Assembly: GCF_012933365.1 (NCBI RefSeq)
Contig: NZ_JABBVZ010000003.1
Span: 33,946-97,945, forward strand
Source of the DNA: Sulfobacillus harzensis
Lineage (GTDB): Bacteria > Bacillota > Sulfobacillia > Sulfobacillales > Sulfobacillaceae
Length of the DNA stretch: 64,000 bases
Direction of reading: 5' to 3'
Positions 40,504 to 51,009 of the stretch are shown one piece after another (the stretch's first letter is position 1; the number at the start of each line of letters is the position of its first letter). The position numbers and the translations under genes are program-made. Under the pieces are notes generated by a model. It did no database searches and was not told the origin of the DNA. It was given only the letters and a program-made list of their open reading frames with translations.

Positions 40504-40623
40504 GGCTCGCCTCCGTTCTTTGACAATATCCCTACTATACCAAACCGCCCTTCCAATTCCCACCAGGGAGGAGAATCGCTTGGAAAGGCGAATTGAGAAG
40601 AAATTTCATTGAGGGGTGTTCCT

Positions 40624-42153
40624 ATGCCTATTTCTGGACCCGCATGGCCCGAGGAGATCTTTACGTTGGCCTGGCCGCAAATTCTCTCCATCGTCGAGAA
40701 GCATCCGCAAAAAGAGGCCGTGGTTGCGCCCAGCGCGCGTCTTACCTATGAAGCCATGGCGAAGGATGTCTACCGCACCCAGCGTACGCTAAAAGCCGCC
40801 GGGCTCGCGGCTGGCGACCGCCTGGCCGTCATGCTGGGCAACGATTGGCCCTATCTCGCCCTCTACCTGGCCTCGTTAGCCTCCGGCATCATTTTTGTCC
40901 CCTTGAACACCAAACTTGCCCGACCGGAAGTCGCGGAAATATTAGACCATGCCGAGCCCCAGCTGGTAATTAGCGACGATGCTCTGAGTGCCCAAATTCC
41001 GGAACCCTTTGCCGAAGCCCTGGTGGTGCTCTCACAATGGCAGCGCCGATGGCATAACGCCAGCGACAGCCCGGTGGCTCCCCATCCTGTCCAGACCGAC
41101 GACGTCGCCTTGATTCTCTACACGTCAGGAACCACGGGGCGTTCCAAGGGAGTCATGCTCACCCATGGCAACATTGCCGCCCAGTTCTATCAAAGTGCCA
41201 GTGCCCTGATCGGCATTCGCGAGCCAGATCGGGTCGTCTCTCTTTATCCCCTCTTTCATAGCGCTCAGCATGTCTTCTTGCAGCCGCCGTTGACGGTTGG
41301 GGCCACCACCATCATTGATGACTTCTCTCCGCGACGGGTCCATGATTTGATTCACCGAGAGCGGGTCAGCGTCTTTTTTGGGGTGCCTGCCATGTACCAT
41401 ATCTTGCTGCAAGATCCCGAATTTCGGTCCGAGTCATTTCCTGACATCCGAATTCTCACCTATGGAGCCAGCATCACGCCGGTCGAGACCATCCAAACGC
41501 TGAAGCGCCGGTTTCCCGACGCCGGTATCAAAAATCTCTATGGCCAGACCGAGAATAGTCCTGCCGTGTCGGGTCTTGATGACCGTTACGCCTTGACCAA
41601 ACTCGGATCGGTGGGGCTCCCCGTTCCCGGCATGACCTTGGCAATTGTTGACGAGCACGATCAGGAAGTCGCCCCGGGCGTCGTAGGTGAAGTCGTCACC
41701 CGTGGGGTCAATCTCATGAAAGGGTATTACAAAAACCCCGAGGCGACGCGCCAAGTATTGGACAACGGTTGGTACCATACCGGCGATTTGGGCTACATGG
41801 ATGACGAGGGATTTCTGTATGTCATCGATCGCAAAAAGGACATGATTATTCGCGGCGGACAAAATGTCTACCCCGCCGAGGTAGAAAATGTGCTCTATGC
41901 CCATCCAGACGTGGTGGAATGTGCGGTGATTGGCGTGCCCCACAAAATCTACGGGGAAGAGGTGGCCGCCGTAGTCGTCAAGAAGCCCGATTCTCATCTC
42001 TCAAGCGACGATCTCGCCTGGTTTGTTAAAGATCGGATTGCCGCCTATAAAGTGCCGGTCCGCTATTATTTTGTGGATGAACTACCCCACAACGCCAGTG
42101 GCAAGATACTGAAGCGTGAACTGCGGGAGTTGGCCCACCAAGGGGTTCTCTAG
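40624..42153 (+). CDS. acyl-CoA synthetase (AMP-forming)
   Basis: A 509-residue ANL-family ligase. The AMP motif LILYTSGTTGRSKGVMLTHG, the NLYGQTEN motif, the hinge YHTGDLGYMDDEG and the catalytic Lys region ASGKILKREL are all present. It likely activates medium- or long-chain fatty acids in the cytoplasm. The gene starts at ATG 40624 after GAGGGG. The exact substrate is unknown. It is followed 64 bases later by moaA. Confidence 0.92.
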   Translation: MPISGPAWPEEIFTLAWPQILSIVEKHPQKEAVVAPSARLTYEAMAKDVYRTQRTLKAAGLAAGDRLAVMLGNDWPYLALYLASLASGIIFVPLNTKLARPEVAEILDHAEPQLVISDDALSAQIPEPFAEALVVLSQWQRRWHNASDSPVAPHPVQTDDVALILYTSGTTGRSKGVMLTHGNIAAQFYQSASALIGIREPDRVVSLYPLFHSAQHVFLQPPLTVGATTIIDDFSPRRVHDLIHRERVSVFFGVPAMYHILLQDPEFRSESFPDIRILTYGASITPVETIQTLKRRFPDAGIKNLYGQTENSPAVSGLDDRYALTKLGSVGLPVPGMTLAIVDEHDQEVAPGVVGEVVTRGVNLMKGYYKNPEATRQVLDNGWYHTGDLGYMDDEGFLYVIDRKKDMIIRGGQNVYPAEVENVLYAHPDVVECAVIGVPHKIYGEEVAAVVVKKPDSHLSSDDLAWFVKDRIAAYKVPVRYYFVDELPHNASGKILKRELRELAHQGVL

Positions 42154-42217
42154 TCCACGATATGTAACAGTGCGGCGTGATACAATAGAAAAAAGTGAGT
42201 AGAAAGGAGGGCGAACC

Positions 42218-43234
42218 GTGGGAGTTGCCATTGTCGATGCGCTGGGACGTCCATTGGAAGATTTGCGCATCTCCGTGACCGACCGGTGCAATTTTCGCTG
42301 CGTGTACTGCATGCCCAAAGAGGTGTTTGGCCCCTCGTTCGCCTTCTTGCCGCGTTCGGATCTGTTAAGCTTTGAGGAGATTACCCGGGTGGCCCAGCTA
42401 TTCGCGAGCCTCGGGGTTAAGAAGCTTCGCATCACTGGCGGCGAGCCGCTGGTGCGAAAGAATCTGGAGCAGCTCATCGGAAATTTGGCGGACATTCCCG
42501 GCATCGAGGACATCGCCATGACCACCAACGGGTCGCTGTTGGACCGGGGCCGGGCTCAACGCCTCAAAGATGCTGGCTTAAAGCGGATCACGATTAGCCT
42601 CGATTCCCTGGACAATGCCCGCTTTCAAGCCATCAATGAGGTCGGTTTTCCTGTCGAGCGGGTGTTGGCGGCCATCGACAATGCGGTGGCGGTCGGCTTG
42701 TCCCCCGTCAAAGTGAATATGGTGGTCAAGCGGGGTGTGAATGAGGAAGACATCCTGCCCATGGCTGCCTACTTTCGAGGACGCAATGTCACCCTCCGTT
42801 TCATCGAATTCATGGATGTGGGAACGGCCAATGGTTGGCGGCTTGACGACGTGGTGACAGCCGACGAGATTTTGTCCCGGGTCGGGAACCAGTGGCCGCT
42901 GGAGCCTGTCCCGCCGTCAAAGCCGGGCGAGGTAGCGCGGCGCTTTCGATATCGGGATGGCCAGGGAGAAATTGGTGTCATCAATTCCGTCAGCCAGCCT
43001 TTTTGCCACAACTGCTCGCGAGCCCGTCTCTCGCCCGATGGCCAGCTGTATTTATGTCTTTTCGGCCAACAAGGCGCCGATGTGCGCGCTTGGCTCCGCG
43101 ATGGCCTCAGCGACCAGGAGATTCAATCACGCTTGCAAGCGGTTTGGTCCGGGCGTCGGGTACGCTACTCGGAGGAACGCAGCCAAGCCACGTCCAAGCT
43201 GCCGCGGGTGGAAATGTTTCGCATCGGCGGATAA
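42218..43234 (+). CDS. moaA: GTP 3',8-cyclase MoaA (molybdenum cofactor)
   Basis: A 338-residue radical SAM enzyme. The N-terminal cluster motif CNFRCVYC and the C-terminal cluster CHNCSRARLSPDGQLYLC are both visible, as is GGEP in RITGGEPLV. The chain ends in Gly-Gly, as required for GTP cyclisation in this family. The start is GTG 42218 after AAAGGAGGGCGAACC. It is followed by folE 31 bases later, so two GTP-using pterin enzymes are adjacent. Confidence 0.96.
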   Translation: MGVAIVDALGRPLEDLRISVTDRCNFRCVYCMPKEVFGPSFAFLPRSDLLSFEEITRVAQLFASLGVKKLRITGGEPLVRKNLEQLIGNLADIPGIEDIAMTTNGSLLDRGRAQRLKDAGLKRITISLDSLDNARFQAINEVGFPVERVLAAIDNAVAVGLSPVKVNMVVKRGVNEEDILPMAAYFRGRNVTLRFIEFMDVGTANGWRLDDVVTADEILSRVGNQWPLEPVPPSKPGEVARRFRYRDGQGEIGVINSVSQPFCHNCSRARLSPDGQLYLCLFGQQGADVRAWLRDGLSDQEIQSRLQAVWSGRRVRYSEERSQATSKLPRVEMFRIGG

Positions 43235-43265
43235 GGCACCATGATACAGAGAGAAGGAACACAGC

Positions 43266-43910
43266 ATGAGCAATCGTAAATTGCCCGACCAACTGGGGCC
43301 CATGGACTCTGAGTGGACCACCATGTCCACCAGTATCCTGCCGCCTCCGACTCCTGTCGATCAGGAGAAAATCCGCCAAGCGGTCGCCATGATCCTCGAA
43401 GCCGTCGGCGAAGACCCGGAGCGCGAAGGGTTGAAGGACACCCCTGATCGGGTGGCACGTATGTATGTGGAAATTTTTTCGGGCTTGAGGCAAGATCCCC
43501 GGGAGGCTTTGGCCACCCGCTTCCATGTGGATCATGACGAGGTGGTGGTGGTGAAGAACATCCCCTTTTATTCCGCCTGTGAGCATCACCTCTTGCCCTT
43601 TTATGGCGTGGCCCATGTGGCCTATCTGCCCAGCGGCGGGGAGGTGACGGGGCTTTCGAAGCTGGCGCGGCTGGTTGAAGCCTATGCACGGCGTCCCCAG
43701 GTTCAGGAACGCCTGACCAATCAAATTGCAGACACCCTGGAGCAGGAGTTGGCCGCCCAAGGGGTGCTGATCATGATGGAAGCTGAGCACCTCTGCATGA
43801 CCATGCGGGGTATCCAGAAGCCGGGCAGCCGTACCGTTACTGTGGCGTCGCGCGGCATCTACCGCGACCAAGCCGACCGGCGCAACGAAGTGTTGCAACT
43901 GATGCGCTGA
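43266..43910 (+). CDS. folE: GTP cyclohydrolase I
   Basis: A 214-residue enzyme that makes dihydroneopterin triphosphate for folate. The zinc-binding residues lie in [12 protein letters not shown] and in [24 protein letters not shown] is the N-terminal hallmark. The first 35 residues are an extension of low similarity. It follows moaA closely and probably shares its transcript. Confidence 0.95.
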   Translation: MSNRKLPDQLGPMDSEWTTMSTSILPPPTPVDQEKIRQAVAMILEAVGEDPEREGLKDTPDRVARMYVEIFSGLRQDPREALATRFHVDHDEVVVVKNIPFYSACEHHLLPFYGVAHVAYLPSGGEVTGLSKLARLVEAYARRPQVQERLTNQIADTLEQELAAQGVLIMMEAEHLCMTMRGIQKPGSRTVTVASRGIYRDQADRRNEVLQLMR

Positions 43911-43914
43911 CGCG

Positions 43915-44442
43915 TTATTCCTTTTTATTGCGGCTACTGCGAAAGTCATGGCGATGGTCGCGATAGTAGCGAATGGCCGGACGATAGACGTCCAATGATT
44001 CTTCGCGGCCGGTTTCAGCAATCACTTGCAATAGGGTCGAGATGGCCTCTCCGTAGTTTCCCATCTGCTCTAAGGTCAAGGCGTAGAACACGGCCAGCGC
44101 CATATGGTGCGGGTATTCGTGATGCGCCTTCTCCAACACTTGGTAGGATTCCAACACCCGACCCACGACTCTAAGGCTTGAACCCAACCCAATCATCGCA
44201 TCGATGCGATGGGCCCCATCCAAATCGCCGTCCAGCGCGGATTGATAAAAGTCGATGGCTTCCGCCTCGCGCCCCTGGTTATCCAATATCACGGCCATTT
44301 CAAACACGAGGCGCGGATTCTCCGGATCCTCATCCAGCCAAATTCTCAGTTGTCTCTCCGCTTCCTCATACCGCCCCTTCGCCTTTAAATGCCGCACCAG
44401 CGACAAGTCGGGAACCCGCTCCGCCAACCCCGCCACCTCCAT
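43915..44442 (-). CDS. tetratricopeptide-repeat protein
   Basis: A 175-residue helical protein with TPR-like repeats: KGRYEEAERQLRIWLDEDPE, GREAEAIDFYQSALDGDLDG, GRVLESYQVLEKAHHEYPHH and GNYGEAISTLLQVIAE. It probably acts as a protein-binding adapter. The start is uncertain (ATG 44442, or a TTG downstream that follows GGAGGTGG). It is convergent with folE. Confidence 0.8.
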   Translation of the reverse strand: MEVAGLAERVPDLSLVRHLKAKGRYEEAERQLRIWLDEDPENPRLVFEMAVILDNQGREAEAIDFYQSALDGDLDGAHRIDAMIGLGSSLRVVGRVLESYQVLEKAHHEYPHHMALAVFYALTLEQMGNYGEAISTLLQVIAETGREESLDVYRPAIRYYRDHRHDFRSSRNKKE

Positions 44443-44542
44443 TTTTTCTCATTGTATCAGAATCATTTGGGAATTTCTGTAATATTTCCGACAACTGCCG
44501 CATAGGATGAAGTGTGTCGACCATTTTAGGGGGGGATTCCTC

Positions 44543-44815
44543 ATGGCTTCTCAGGCAGTTATGAACCCGTGGCGGGAGGCGCTCGACCAAGCTCTGGACG
44601 AACTGGCCCAGGCGGAGCATTCATTTGAATGGGCAGACCCTGATTTTTGCGATTACTACATCTACCGCATCCAGGCGGCTAAGGAGAAAGTGGCGCTCAT
44701 CCTGCGCCAGGCGCGTGTTGCCTACGGCATCCAGCGCCCCGCCATGCTAACCGGCACAGCGGAGCGCCGAGCCATTAGCGCATCCCCGGAAGACGCCTCG
44801 TCGTCGGGTGCATAA
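44543..44815 (+). CDS. YaaL/DUF2508-like small protein
   Basis: A 90-residue protein. LDELAQAEHSFEWADPDFCD and YYIYRIQAAKEKVALILRQA follow the YaaL/DUF2508 pattern (DPD, IY.I.AAE). The role is unknown; it is often found near recR in other Firmicutes but not here. The start follows AGGGGGG. The last 41 bases overlap the convergent asnB. Confidence 0.75.
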   Translation: MASQAVMNPWREALDQALDELAQAEHSFEWADPDFCDYYIYRIQAAKEKVALILRQARVAYGIQRPAMLTGTAERRAISASPEDASSSGA

Positions 44816-46682
44816 GTGGTTCCCTGGTGAGTCTTGAACCGCCCTTTTCGACCAATTCTTCCGCCCACAGTTCCAACATCATCAACGCATAGACCTTTCG
44901 GGCAGCTGCGGGAGACTGACCGTTCAGCTGCCCCAACAAGGCTTCCACTGTTGGGACCTGAAACCAGCCGCGCGAGCGGAAACGACTGGAGGTCAAGGTG
45001 TCATACGCCAAGTCGTATAGCGGACCAGACATGAGACTGGTCAGCGGCGTGGGAAATCCACTTTTAGGGCGGTAGACCACCTGGCTCGGCAGATAGCGTT
45101 CTCCCACGCGGCGCAGAACGCGCTTGTCAAACGATCCTTGGCGGCGGAGCGCAAAAGGAATCTGAAGTGCCAACTCCACGACCTGGTGATCGCAATAAGG
45201 CACGCGCACCTCAAGATTGTGGTGCATCCCAATCCGATCGGCTTTCAAGAGAACATCGTCGGGCAAAAACCATCGCACATCAAATCCCTGCATGGCTTGG
45301 AGCTCCATGAGATGCGCGTGTTCGTGCCAATAGCCGGCTACCTCCGACGACCGATCCGGGTGGACCAGTTCCGGCACCAACAGTGCCGATTGCTCCTCCG
45401 GCGAAAAGGTAAACCCGACGCCGCGATAACGGTGATGGACCGGCACCAGGCTTCGCCTGAACGCCCCAGACCCCGGCAGCCCGGCTTGAGCCCACAGGCG
45501 CCGTATCCCGGCCGGGATACGCCGGAGCGGCGCCAGACTGGCCACCTCGCCATACCCGGCGTAGCCCCCGAAGATCTCATCCGCTCCCTCACCCGACAAC
45601 ATCACCGTGTGACGTTCCGACGCTCGCCGAGCCAATCCATCCAGCGGCAGCACCGTAGGATCGGCCATCGGTTCGTCCAGAACATAGGCCAGCTCCCGCA
45701 CCCGCTCCGGGGTGATGATCCAGTCCACGGGTACCGTTCTTAGCTTGACTCCTACATGATTAGCCACTTTCTCCGCCCAGGCGCTCTCATCATAGCCGGG
45801 ATAGTTGGCGGGAAAAGTCGCCGCCCAGGCCTCAAGCGGCCCGTCTGCGGCGCGACTCGCTAATGCCGCCAGCACACTGGAATCAAGCCCGCCGGACAGA
45901 AAGACCCCTAGTGGCACGTCAGACACCAAATGCGTGCGGGCAACCTCTTTCAACACCGCGTCCAAGCGGTCGGCCCAGTCATCGAGATTTCCCGTCAGCG
46001 AAGGGTTGATAAGTTGAGGCTGCCAATACCGCCACCGCCGTTTGCGTCCATCAGTTCCCATTAAGAGAGCCTGACCTGGCTCCAATTTGGTGATACCCTG
46101 CAATAACGTTCCCGGAGCGGGCACAAAACGATGGCCCAGGTATTCGGCCAAGGCTTCTTCATCTAGCGATGGCTGAAATTCCGGCACACCAAAGAACGCC
46201 TTGATTTCGGAGGCAAAGGCCATCGTCCGACCCATATCCCAAATGTAAAGCGGTTTTTGTCCGAGCGGGTCGCGTGCCAACAGCAGCTCTCCTCGCCGCC
46301 TGTCCCAGATGGCCAACGCATACATGCCGGTTAGGCGAGACAAAAAATCTGGCCCTTCCTCCTCATATAGATGTACCAACACCTCACCATCGGCATCACT
46401 TCTTAGCCGGTGGCCACGTGCCGCAACCCAGGATCGAAGCGCTTGATCGTTGTAAATCTCGCCATTATAAACCGCCACCACCTGGCCATCTTCAGAGACA
46501 TAGGGCTGTGCGCCATGAGCGAGATCGCGAATTGCCAGCCTCCGCATACCCAGCCCAAGCCCACGGTCGATAAAGACACCCTCACCATCCGGGCCGCGAT
46601 GTTTCAGCGCTTGCAGCATCTGCTGTATTTCCTCAGGAGTCGTGTACCAATTTTGTCGCCAAATCCCCGCTATTCCGCAGAT
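44775..46682 (-). CDS. asnB: glutamine-hydrolysing asparagine synthetase, apparent ATC start
   Basis: A 635-residue enzyme, with an N-terminal Ntn amidotransferase domain and a C-terminal ATP-pyrophosphatase domain. The first residues after the start are CGIAGIWRQN; Cys must be residue 2 (exposed by Met removal) to be catalytic. The codon before the Cys is ATC (46682-46680), and AGGTGA lies exactly 5 bases ahead of it. The nearest standard start, GTG at 46691, would add MRTI and has no ribosome site. LKHRGPDGEG, VYNGEIYN, and the ATP loop FLSGGLDSSVLA are present. The sequence is not otherwise damaged. A base-call error ATG to ATC is possible. Confidence 0.92.
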   Translation of the reverse strand: MCGIAGIWRQNWYTTPEEIQQMLQALKHRGPDGEGVFIDRGLGLGMRRLAIRDLAHGAQPYVSEDGQVVAVYNGEIYNDQALRSWVAARGHRLRSDADGEVLVHLYEEEGPDFLSRLTGMYALAIWDRRRGELLLARDPLGQKPLYIWDMGRTMAFASEIKAFFGVPEFQPSLDEEALAEYLGHRFVPAPGTLLQGITKLEPGQALLMGTDGRKRRWRYWQPQLINPSLTGNLDDWADRLDAVLKEVARTHLVSDVPLGVFLSGGLDSSVLAALASRAADGPLEAWAATFPANYPGYDESAWAEKVANHVGVKLRTVPVDWIITPERVRELAYVLDEPMADPTVLPLDGLARRASERHTVMLSGEGADEIFGGYAGYGEVASLAPLRRIPAGIRRLWAQAGLPGSGAFRRSLVPVHHRYRGVGFTFSPEEQSALLVPELVHPDRSSEVAGYWHEHAHLMELQAMQGFDVRWFLPDDVLLKADRIGMHHNLEVRVPYCDHQVVELALQIPFALRRQGSFDKRVLRRVGERYLPSQVVYRPKSGFPTPLTSLMSGPLYDLAYDTLTSSRFRSRGWFQVPTVEALLGQLNGQSPAAARKVYALMMLELWAEELVEKGGSRLTREPLMHPTTRRLPGMR

Positions 46683-46739
46683 GGTTCTCACCTCAATCGT
46701 TGGATTGTCTTTAGTATGCCTCAACCACGGAAACAAAAG

Positions 46740-46776
46740 AAGGCGCCCCCTTTTTTGAAACGAAAGGGGGACGCCA
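46740..46776 (-). terminator. terminator after rpoD
   Basis: GGCGCCCCCTTT (46742-46753) pairs with AAAGGGGG-A-CGCC (46763-46775) with one bulge, followed on the minus strand by TTCTTTTG. Confidence 0.75.
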
Positions 46777-46787
46777 ATTGCAACCGT

Positions 46788-47903
46788 TTAGTCGAGGTAG
46801 TCCTTGAGCTTTTTACTGCGTGTGGGATGCCGGAGCTTCCGGAGCGCCTTGGCCTCGATCTGGCGAATACGCTCACGCGTCACGCCAAAAACCTGCCCAA
46901 CCTCCTCCAGCGTCCGAGCGCGACCATCGGTCAGGCCAAAGCGCAGTCTCAGCACTTTCTCTTCTCGGTTGGTGAGCGTATCCAGAACCTCTTCCAGCTG
47001 CTCTTTTAGGAGCTGATACCCAGCCGCTTCCGCGGGCGCCGGGGCGTCCTCATCCTCAATGAAATCACCTAGATGCGAGTCCTCTTCCTCGCCAATCGGG
47101 GTCTCTAGGGAGACCGGCTCTTGCGCCACCTTCAAAATCTCCCGCACCCGCTCGACGGTGATGCCCATCTCTTTGGCAATCTCTTCCGGCAATGGCTCAC
47201 GCCCATACTCTTGCAACAACTGGCGCTGGACGCGAATCAGCTTATTAATGGTCTCGACCATGTGCACGGGAATGCGGATGGTGCGAGCCTGGTCCGCAAT
47301 CGCACGGGTAATGGCCTGCCGAATCCACCAGGTCGCATAGGTGCTGAACTTATACCCTTTGCGGTAGTCAAATTTTTCCACCGCCTTGATGAGTCCGAGA
47401 TTGCCTTCTTGTATCAAGTCCAAAAAGAGCATCCCGCGTCCCACATAGCGTTTCGCGATCGACACCACCAAACGCAAGTTGGCCTCCGCCAACGCCCGTT
47501 TGGCCTCTTCGTCACCGGCTTCGATGCGCTTAGCCAACTCGACCTCTTCTTCCGCGGTCAAGAGTGGAACCCGCCCGATCTCCTTAAGATACATCCGAAC
47601 CGGATCGTCAATGGCTACCCCATCCGGAACCGAGACTTCGCGCTCGGGCTCCTCCTCGGCCTCCGGCTCCACGTCATCGGGCTGCGGACCGTGTTCCGCC
47701 TCCAGCGGCACCTGTTCTCCCACCAGCTCGATGCCCAGTTCCCCAAACATCTCATAAATATTGTCTATCTGATCCGGAGGAAGGTCGACCGACTGCAGGG
47801 TGTCGACAATTTCTCCATACGACAGTTTTCCGCGTTCCTGACCACGGCGAATAAGCGCCTTGACCTCGTCAATCTCCGGAACGCTGTTCTTCCCCTGAGC
47901 CAA
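46788..47903 (-). CDS. rpoD: primary sigma factor RpoD (sigma-A)
   Basis: A 371-residue housekeeping sigma factor. Region 1.1 is present ([20 protein letters not shown]), then an acidic linker, region 2 ([37 protein letters not shown]), region 3 and region 4 ([20 protein letters not shown] and [17 protein letters not shown]). The start is TTG at 47903, 6 bases from AAAGGAGGG. It follows dnaG by 2 bases, the classic primase-sigma operon. Confidence 0.96.
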   Translation of the reverse strand: MAQGKNSVPEIDEVKALIRRGQERGKLSYGEIVDTLQSVDLPPDQIDNIYEMFGELGIELVGEQVPLEAEHGPQPDDVEPEAEEEPEREVSVPDGVAIDDPVRMYLKEIGRVPLLTAEEEVELAKRIEAGDEEAKRALAEANLRLVVSIAKRYVGRGMLFLDLIQEGNLGLIKAVEKFDYRKGYKFSTYATWWIRQAITRAIADQARTIRIPVHMVETINKLIRVQRQLLQEYGREPLPEEIAKEMGITVERVREILKVAQEPVSLETPIGEEEDSHLGDFIEDEDAPAPAEAAGYQLLKEQLEEVLDTLTNREEKVLRLRFGLTDGRARTLEEVGQVFGVTRERIRQIEAKALRKLRHPTRSKKLKDYLD

Positions 47904-47905
47904 TG

Positions 47906-49648
47906 CTATCCCTCCTTTCGCACCTGCATCTGGGCAATACGGCCGCTTAACCGCCGAATTTCCTCCATCAACTCGGGACTGGTATCGCCTTGCCGAGCTC
48001 GCTCTTGGAGCCCTTGCCACCGGCGTTCGGTTTCCCGCCGCTCGAACGCCTCGACTAAATCATCGATGGCTGGAATCCCTCCGTCTGGTTCGTGATATTG
48101 CCCCATTGCGACCCATAACGACTCGGCGCGCGAGTCGGCGCGATCCCACGCCACACCCTCGGCATCACCAGCCTGCAACACCGCTAACAAAAACTGAATC
48201 GCGGGGTCCTGGGCCCACTCGGGCAACGCCCGCTTGACCCGTTCAATCTGGTCCGGATGGTTCTTCAGCGCTAGCAGCAGCCGCACCTCCAATGGCGGTA
48301 CGGACCGCTTGACAAACGCCGTCACCTCCATATTATGCCTATTTTTTCCGATTGTATGCTGGACCTCTTGCACAACACCTAAACTTTGTGATAGGATTCT
48401 TGGTTGTACACGAAGCGTCCTTGCGATTAGTTCGACATACCCCGCTTGCTCCACCGGATCTTTCACCGCTTGCACCAACGGCTTCAACCCTTTCACGGCT
48501 TCCGCCCTACCACGGGGACTCATCAACCCGGGCATTCGACCGATCCGCTGAATCTCCGCCTCAACATACGGCACCTTTTGTTGATATGCTTCCAAGAGTG
48601 CCTTGCTGCCACCCCGCACGATGAATTCGCCGGGATCTTTGACGCCGTCCGGCAAAACAATTCGGTTCACCCGAAGTCCCGCCCCAGCCAAGATTAGATA
48701 TGCCCGCCGCATGGCCTCCTGGCCGGCGGCGTCCCCATCCAGCAACAAGTCCACCTCGTCACAATACCGCGCCAGATACCGGGCGTGGACATCGGTCAGC
48801 GCCGTTCCCAAGGCCGCCACGGCTTGTCCCAGTCCCGCTTGGTGACAAGCCAACACGTCGAAGTACCCCTCGACAATCAGCGCCGCCTTACCCTTCCGCC
48901 AAAGAGGACGTGCCAAATGTCCAGCATATAACAGTTGCCCCTTATGAAACAACGGTGTCTCGGGCGAATTTAAGTATTTCGGTTGCTGGCCTTCTCCCAA
49001 AGCCCGGCCTCCGAAAGCCACCACCCGACCTTCGTTATCCCAAATAGGGAACATCAGTCGGCCGCGCCACCGATCGTAGGCTCCGCCTTGATCACGGCTG
49101 ACAGCCACACCCGCTTCCACCATCTCATCGAGCCCGACCCCACGGCGCTTTAGCCGGTCAATCAATCCCTGCCAGCCGTCGGGCGCATAACCCAACTGAA
49201 ACTTTTCCACCGACGCGGCGTCTGTTCCCCGCTGCTGCAAATACGGCTTGACGACGTTCGCATGGCGGCCGAAGTTTTCCCGGAAGTACTCCTGAGTCCA
49301 CTCCAGAACCGCCCTTAGGCGTTGGTACGGATCGCGCGGCGCCTGACCGTCACTGGGAATGGGAATGCCGGCTTCCTCGGCCAACGATTCCACCACGTGA
49401 CGAAACTCACGTCCTTCAACGTGCATGAGAAACGTAAAGACCGTTCCGCCCTGGTGGCAACCAAAGCAATAATAGAGTTGTTGCTCGGCATCCACACTGA
49501 AGGACGGCGTCTTCTCCGCATGAAACGGACAGAGTCCCCACCAATGTCGGCCCTTTTTTTTGAGACTGACGTGCCGGCCCACCACCGCCACTATGTCGAC
49601 GGCCTGGCGCACGCTGTCAATCCATGCTTGTCGGCTCTCATAGGGCAT
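47906..49648 (-). CDS. dnaG: DNA primase
   Basis: A 580-residue primase. The zinc finger is CPFH...CFGCHQGG. The RNA-polymerase domain has [20 protein letters not shown], the TOPRIM region has [14 protein letters not shown] and [13 protein letters not shown] diverged C-terminal helicase-binding domain follows. The start is ATG 49648 after GGGAG. It is the first gene of the dnaG-rpoD operon. Confidence 0.95.
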   Translation of the reverse strand: MPYESRQAWIDSVRQAVDIVAVVGRHVSLKKKGRHWWGLCPFHAEKTPSFSVDAEQQLYYCFGCHQGGTVFTFLMHVEGREFRHVVESLAEEAGIPIPSDGQAPRDPYQRLRAVLEWTQEYFRENFGRHANVVKPYLQQRGTDAASVEKFQLGYAPDGWQGLIDRLKRRGVGLDEMVEAGVAVSRDQGGAYDRWRGRLMFPIWDNEGRVVAFGGRALGEGQQPKYLNSPETPLFHKGQLLYAGHLARPLWRKGKAALIVEGYFDVLACHQAGLGQAVAALGTALTDVHARYLARYCDEVDLLLDGDAAGQEAMRRAYLILAGAGLRVNRIVLPDGVKDPGEFIVRGGSKALLEAYQQKVPYVEAEIQRIGRMPGLMSPRGRAEAVKGLKPLVQAVKDPVEQAGYVELIARTLRVQPRILSQSLGVVQEVQHTIGKNRHNMEVTAFVKRSVPPLEVRLLLALKNHPDQIERVKRALPEWAQDPAIQFLLAVLQAGDAEGVAWDRADSRAESLWVAMGQYHEPDGGIPAIDDLVEAFERRETERRWQGLQERARQGDTSPELMEEIRRLSGRIAQMQVRKEG

Positions 49649-49732
49649 GGGAATCACTCCCGTTCGTACCGATCAAAATTCGTCACGAATCGTAAATCTC
49701 CTGCTGATGGCGAAAACTTCGCCTGGCCATAT

Positions 49733-50944
49733 TCAGGCCCTGCGCTGGCCCGGCTCCTCCACGTTGCGAAATGACCACCAATAGGCGACGAGATTCAAAC
49801 TCATAAAGAACACGGCGCCGAAAACGGGGGTATCCAATATCGTATCCATCATGGCTCCGCCCACGGCCGGGGTAATCATGGAGGTCACTTGGGAGGGCAG
49901 CGAGCTAAAGGCCGACACCCGGCTCCGATATCGGCTTTCACTTACGCCCATCACAAACGACTGTCGGGCTGGCATGCCGAGCGAATTGAATACCATGCGT
50001 AGGAGATAGAATCCTCCGGCCAGCCAGAAGCTCGGCATGAACACCATCATCAACATCAGACCGAGGCCGATGCCCCGCGTCACGGTGACGGTCTTGACCG
50101 CGCCCAGACGCCGCGCCAATCGGGAAGACCATAGATACGGAAAGGCCGCCGCCAAGTTAATGGCCGTGTACAAAATGCCAATTTCCGATGGCCCCACCCC
50201 AAAACGGCGGTAGAACCAGTAGGTCAACAGCGGACCGAGGAAGCCAAACCCTAATCCGTTTAAGGCATTGGTGAGTCCCAGCCGCCCCATTAGCGTGCGC
50301 AATGGGATCGGCGGTGGCGCCTCCTGTCCCGCCTGCTGGGGCGGTGCTTCTTGGATAGGCAGTGCACTCAGCGCCATCAGCAGCGATAAGCCGGCCGCCA
50401 CGAAAAACAGCAGACGATAACCGGAAACCCAGCTCCACCCCGCACCATGAAGCCAATCAGGAACACCGGCCACGATGGACCCGGCAGCGCCCGCCAACAC
50501 GCCAATGAAGGAAATGCGCCCAAATGCGGCGGTTCGATTGGGAGCGGGAACCGACTCGGCCACCAACGGCTGCTCGGCCGGAAATACCGGTCCCCAAGAT
50601 CCGCCGCTACCGGCCCCGCCGCCTCGGCCCACACCGCCGAGACCACTGGCTAACACCGCCCAAAGAAACACGTGGCTGAAGCCCATCACCGCGCCGCCAA
50701 TGGCCGAAAACAAGGCCAATCCGATGATGGCGCGGCGCCGTCCGTACAGATCGGCAAACAACCCCACCGCCGCCACCAAGAGCACGGTAATGGCACCCGA
50801 AAGCGCGACCACCAATCCAATGCGGCTTGCGCTGTACCCAACCTTGGCCAGATATAAGGGAAAAATTACGGTCAAAAATGCGGTGATAAAGCTTCGGAGC
50901 GCTCGGCCAGCATATATCCATTGCAAATTCCGGTTCGGTTGCAT
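49733..50944 (-). CDS. MFS transporter
   Basis: A 403-residue, 12-helix major facilitator. The loop 2-3 motif reads GLFADLYGRRRAIIG. A Gly-rich stretch follows helix 4 (GLGGVGRGGGAGSGGSWG). The middle loop is rich in Pro/Gln/Ala. A drug or sugar exporter is likely, substrate unknown. The start ATG 50944 follows GAGGCGAGCGC. An extended -10 (TGG-TATACT, 50962-50970) lies just upstream. In-frame sequence further upstream is antisense to a decayed kinase gene and should not be included. Confidence 0.88.
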   Translation of the reverse strand: MQPNRNLQWIYAGRALRSFITAFLTVIFPLYLAKVGYSASRIGLVVALSGAITVLLVAAVGLFADLYGRRRAIIGLALFSAIGGAVMGFSHVFLWAVLASGLGGVGRGGGAGSGGSWGPVFPAEQPLVAESVPAPNRTAAFGRISFIGVLAGAAGSIVAGVPDWLHGAGWSWVSGYRLLFFVAAGLSLLMALSALPIQEAPPQQAGQEAPPPIPLRTLMGRLGLTNALNGLGFGFLGPLLTYWFYRRFGVGPSEIGILYTAINLAAAFPYLWSSRLARRLGAVKTVTVTRGIGLGLMLMMVFMPSFWLAGGFYLLRMVFNSLGMPARQSFVMGVSESRYRSRVSAFSSLPSQVTSMITPAVGGAMMDTILDTPVFGAVFFMSLNLVAYWWSFRNVEEPGQRRA

Positions 50945-51009
50945 GCGCTCGCCTCGACAATAGTATACCACACCTATCCAGCGACCATTAAAAGAGGATT
51001 CCCGCCGCC

